Assembly (NCBI GenBank): GCA_963591565.1
Contig: CAVAUD010000113.1
Location: 1 to 6,668, forward strand
Source of the DNA: Paratractidigestivibacter sp963591565
Lineage (GTDB): Bacteria; Actinomycetota; Coriobacteriia; Coriobacteriales; Atopobiaceae
Direction: 5' to 3'
DNA: 6,668 nucleotides
A model generated the notes under the pieces. That model worked only from the letters and a program-made list of their open reading frames with translations, searched no databases and was not told the DNA's origin. A program made the position numbers and the translations under genes. Shown in pieces: positions 5,194 to 6,668 of this stretch (positions are counted from its first letter, which is position 1; each line of letters begins with the position of its first letter).

Positions 5194-6144
5194 CTAGCCC
5201 ATGGCGAGAAGGGCCGCGCGCGAGGCCGCCATGTCGGCCGGCGTGCTGTTCTCCATGACGCAGAAGATGCCCGGGCAGGTCTTCGCGGCCCAAGCGGCGA
5301 CCTGTGCCATGTCGAAGTTGCCCGTCGTCGCGGGGCCGTGGCAGACCAGTCGGCTGCCCGAGCCGTCGCACCAGCCGTCCGAGTCCTCGTTGTCCACGAT
5401 CTCGAAGTCCTTGGCGTGGATCACGCGGATCGCCTCGCCGTTGAGTTCGAGCATACGTGCCACGACCTGCGGCGCGTTTGCGGCGACCGTGGGGTGGAGA
5501 AGCGAGACGGCGTCGTAGATGACCCCCAGCGCGGGCGACTTCACGCGGTCGAGGACCTCGCGGCAGCGCTCCGGGGTGTTGACGACCTCGTTCCAGCCCG
5601 GCTCGATCAACAGGGGCACGCCGGCCTCCTCGCAGGCGGCGCAGGCACGGGCCAGCCCGGCGCAGAAGGCGTCGAGGGCCTCGGCGCTAAAGCGGTCGTC
5701 GGCCACCTTGTTGGCCGCGTTGGGGCGGCCCGTCTCGGTTCCCACGGGCACCCCGCCCAGCAGCGCGGCGAAGCGTGCGCAGGCGGCGTACTCCTCCAGC
5801 ACGTCCTCGAGCTGGGCGGCGTCGGGCGTCGCGAGGTTCTTGTAGCAGCCGAGAACCGCGACCTCCACGCCCGTCTCGTCCAGAACGGCGCGCAGCTCGG
5901 CAGCCAACTCGGGCGTGAGGCCCGTACGGTCGATGCCGTAGCTCGTGAAAATCACCTTGCTCGGCAGCTGGATGCAAGTAAAGCCCAGCTCGGCGGCCAT
6001 GCGGATGCGCTCGGGCACCGTGCCCGCCGGCAGGTCGTGCAGGCGCACGCCCACGCTCAGGGCCCCGGTGGCCTGACCGGTCCCGGCGCCGGCCGCGCCC
6101 GCCGGCGCCGTCGCGCCCGCAACCTCCACGTTCTTCTCCGCCAT
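5194..6144 (-). CDS. Sugar-phosphate isomerase/epimerase (xylose isomerase-like TIM barrel)
   Basis: A 316-residue protein of the AP-endonuclease-2/xylose isomerase-like barrel family, predicted to isomerise or epimerise a sugar or sugar acid in the cytoplasm using a divalent metal. The usual metal-ligand order is visible: E181 (LIEPGW), D211 (IYDAVS), H243 (VIHAKDF) and E298 (VMENS). The barrel begins at about residue 29 (LSVGVRLHDLP). It is preceded by a 28-residue head rich in Ala, Gly and Thr. The ATG at 6144 has AGAAGG about 8 nt upstream, inside the end of the preceding gene, and lies 3 nt after that gene's stop codon, so translation is probably coupled. Pairing with a GH105-type hydrolase suggests a substrate derived from unsaturated uronic acids or their partner sugars, but the exact reaction cannot be read from the sequence. 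A terminator follows at 5045-5083. Confidence 0.88.
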   Translation of the reverse strand: MAEKNVEVAGATAPAGAAGAGTGQATGALSVGVRLHDLPAGTVPERIRMAAELGFTCIQLPSKVIFTSYGIDRTGLTPELAAELRAVLDETGVEVAVLGCYKNLATPDAAQLEDVLEEYAACARFAALLGGVPVGTETGRPNAANKVADDRFSAEALDAFCAGLARACAACEEAGVPLLIEPGWNEVVNTPERCREVLDRVKSPALGVIYDAVSLLHPTVAANAPQVVARMLELNGEAIRVIHAKDFEIVDNEDSDGWCDGSGSRLVCHGPATTGNFDMAQVAAWAAKTCPGIFCVMENSTPADMAASRAALLAMG

Positions 6145-6147
6145 GCC

Positions 6148-6668
6148 CTACGCCTTCTTTCCGTTGATGCCCGGGGTGTAGCCGCCCCAGGGGTCGTCGG
6201 TCGAGCAGCAGCCGGCCGGGCTCATGGGGTCGCAGGCGCCGGCGAGCTTGTCGTGCTTCATGGTCTCGATGTAGGCCAGGACCAGCGGCGCCACGCCCTT
6301 CGCGTCGTTCTTCACGATGGGCTCGCGCATGTAGTAGTCGAAGGTGCCCTCGCGGTGGGTGTTGTTGCCCAGGCCCGCGACCAGGCAGATGTTGTCGAGC
6401 GCCAGCTGGCCGTCCTTCTCAGAAAGGCAGGTCTCGCACACGCCGTCGAAGGCGCGGCGGCCATAGGCGTAGTAGCGCTCGGGAAGCACGCCCAGGCGGC
6501 AGCCCTTCATGATCGCGTTGGCAAAGATCGCGCTGCCGGACTCCTCCAGGTAGTTGGGGGCGATGTTGGGCAGGTTGATGACCTGGTGCCACATGCCGGT
6601 CTTCTCGTCCTGGTAGGGCAGCATGGAGTCGATGAGGTCGACGAACATCTCGCGCAGGCCGTCCTTCT
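6148..6668 (-). CDS. GH105/GH88-type unsaturated glycuronyl hydrolase, C-terminal part (partial)
   Basis: The frame is open to the right edge, so this is the last 173 residues; the M encoded at 6648 is internal, preceded in frame by KDGLRE. The sequence follows the YteR-type (alpha/alpha)6-barrel family: YQDEKTGMWHQV, then NYLEESGSAIF, then VAGLG and EGTFDYYMREPIVKNDAKG. Such enzymes remove the 4,5-unsaturated uronic acid left at the non-reducing end by polysaccharide lyases, in YteR on rhamnogalacturonan fragments. The two catalytic aspartates normally lie nearer the N-terminus, outside the window, so activity cannot be checked here. After the fold the tail carries a Cys cluster (GACDPMSPAGCC). 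The epimerase gene starts 3 nt downstream, indicating an operon. GH88 glucuronyl hydrolase specificity remains an alternative. Confidence 0.87.
   Translation of the reverse strand, partial: KDGLREMFVDLIDSMLPYQDEKTGMWHQVINLPNIAPNYLEESGSAIFANAIMKGCRLGVLPERYYAYGRRAFDGVCETCLSEKDGQLALDNICLVAGLGNNTHREGTFDYYMREPIVKNDAKGVAPLVLAYIETMKHDKLAGACDPMSPAGCCSTDDPWGGYTPGINGKKA

Noticed and set aside
3849..5258. 469-codon open frame on the plus strand opposite the oxidoreductase
   Set aside because: It is an antisense shadow rich in Ala, Arg and Asp; the opposite strand carries clear Fe-S, FAD and NAD(P)H motifs.

Overview
The window is very GC-rich, with tight gene packing, Shine-Dalgarno-led starts and two TTG start codons. 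A Tat-exported, C-terminally anchored phosphoesterase sits beside YczE/DUF6198-type membrane proteins and a short GltD-like flavoprotein. I read this as an actinobacterium, most likely a gut or oral member of the Coriobacteriia (Collinsella/Olsenella/Atopobium-like). That assignment is an inference from gene flavour and composition; no rRNA or other marker gene is present.

Layout. Bases 1-54 are the last 17 codons of an unidentified plus-strand gene, followed by a strong intrinsic terminator (89-125). A second perfect hairpin (129-152) lies just upstream of a plus-strand gene (202-2058). That gene encodes a twin-arginine-exported metallophosphatase/5'-nucleotidase-family protein with a C-terminal membrane anchor. 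All other genes are on the minus strand. They read from the right edge: the C-terminal part of a GH105/GH88 unsaturated glycuronyl hydrolase (6148-6668), a sugar-phosphate isomerase/epimerase TIM barrel (5194-6144), a GltD-like FAD/NADPH/Fe-S oxidoreductase (3789-5009), and two tandem paralogous YczE/YitT-type membrane proteins (3039-3722 and 2232-2918). The nucleotidase and the last membrane-protein gene converge on 2059-2231, which carries a 13-bp inverted repeat 92 nt apart with A/T tracts outside both arms.

How the genes fit together. The hydrolase and epimerase are 3 nt apart and form an operon, probably for using unsaturated uronic-acid oligosaccharides from pectin or glycosaminoglycan-type polymers. 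The operon ends at an intrinsic terminator (5045-5083). The oxidoreductase and the two membrane proteins follow on the same strand with spacers of 66 and 120 nt and may be a separate unit; nothing in the sequence shows they work with the sugar genes. The nucleotidase faces them and is probably independent.

I found no CRISPR array, tRNA, rRNA, insertion sequence or phage gene. I see no clear case for a new multi-gene system. The points most worth checking are the altered substrate-binding motifs of the nucleotidase, the long-range inverted repeat in the convergent gap, the recent tandem duplication of TTG-start membrane-protein genes, and an octamer that recurs only on the sense strand.
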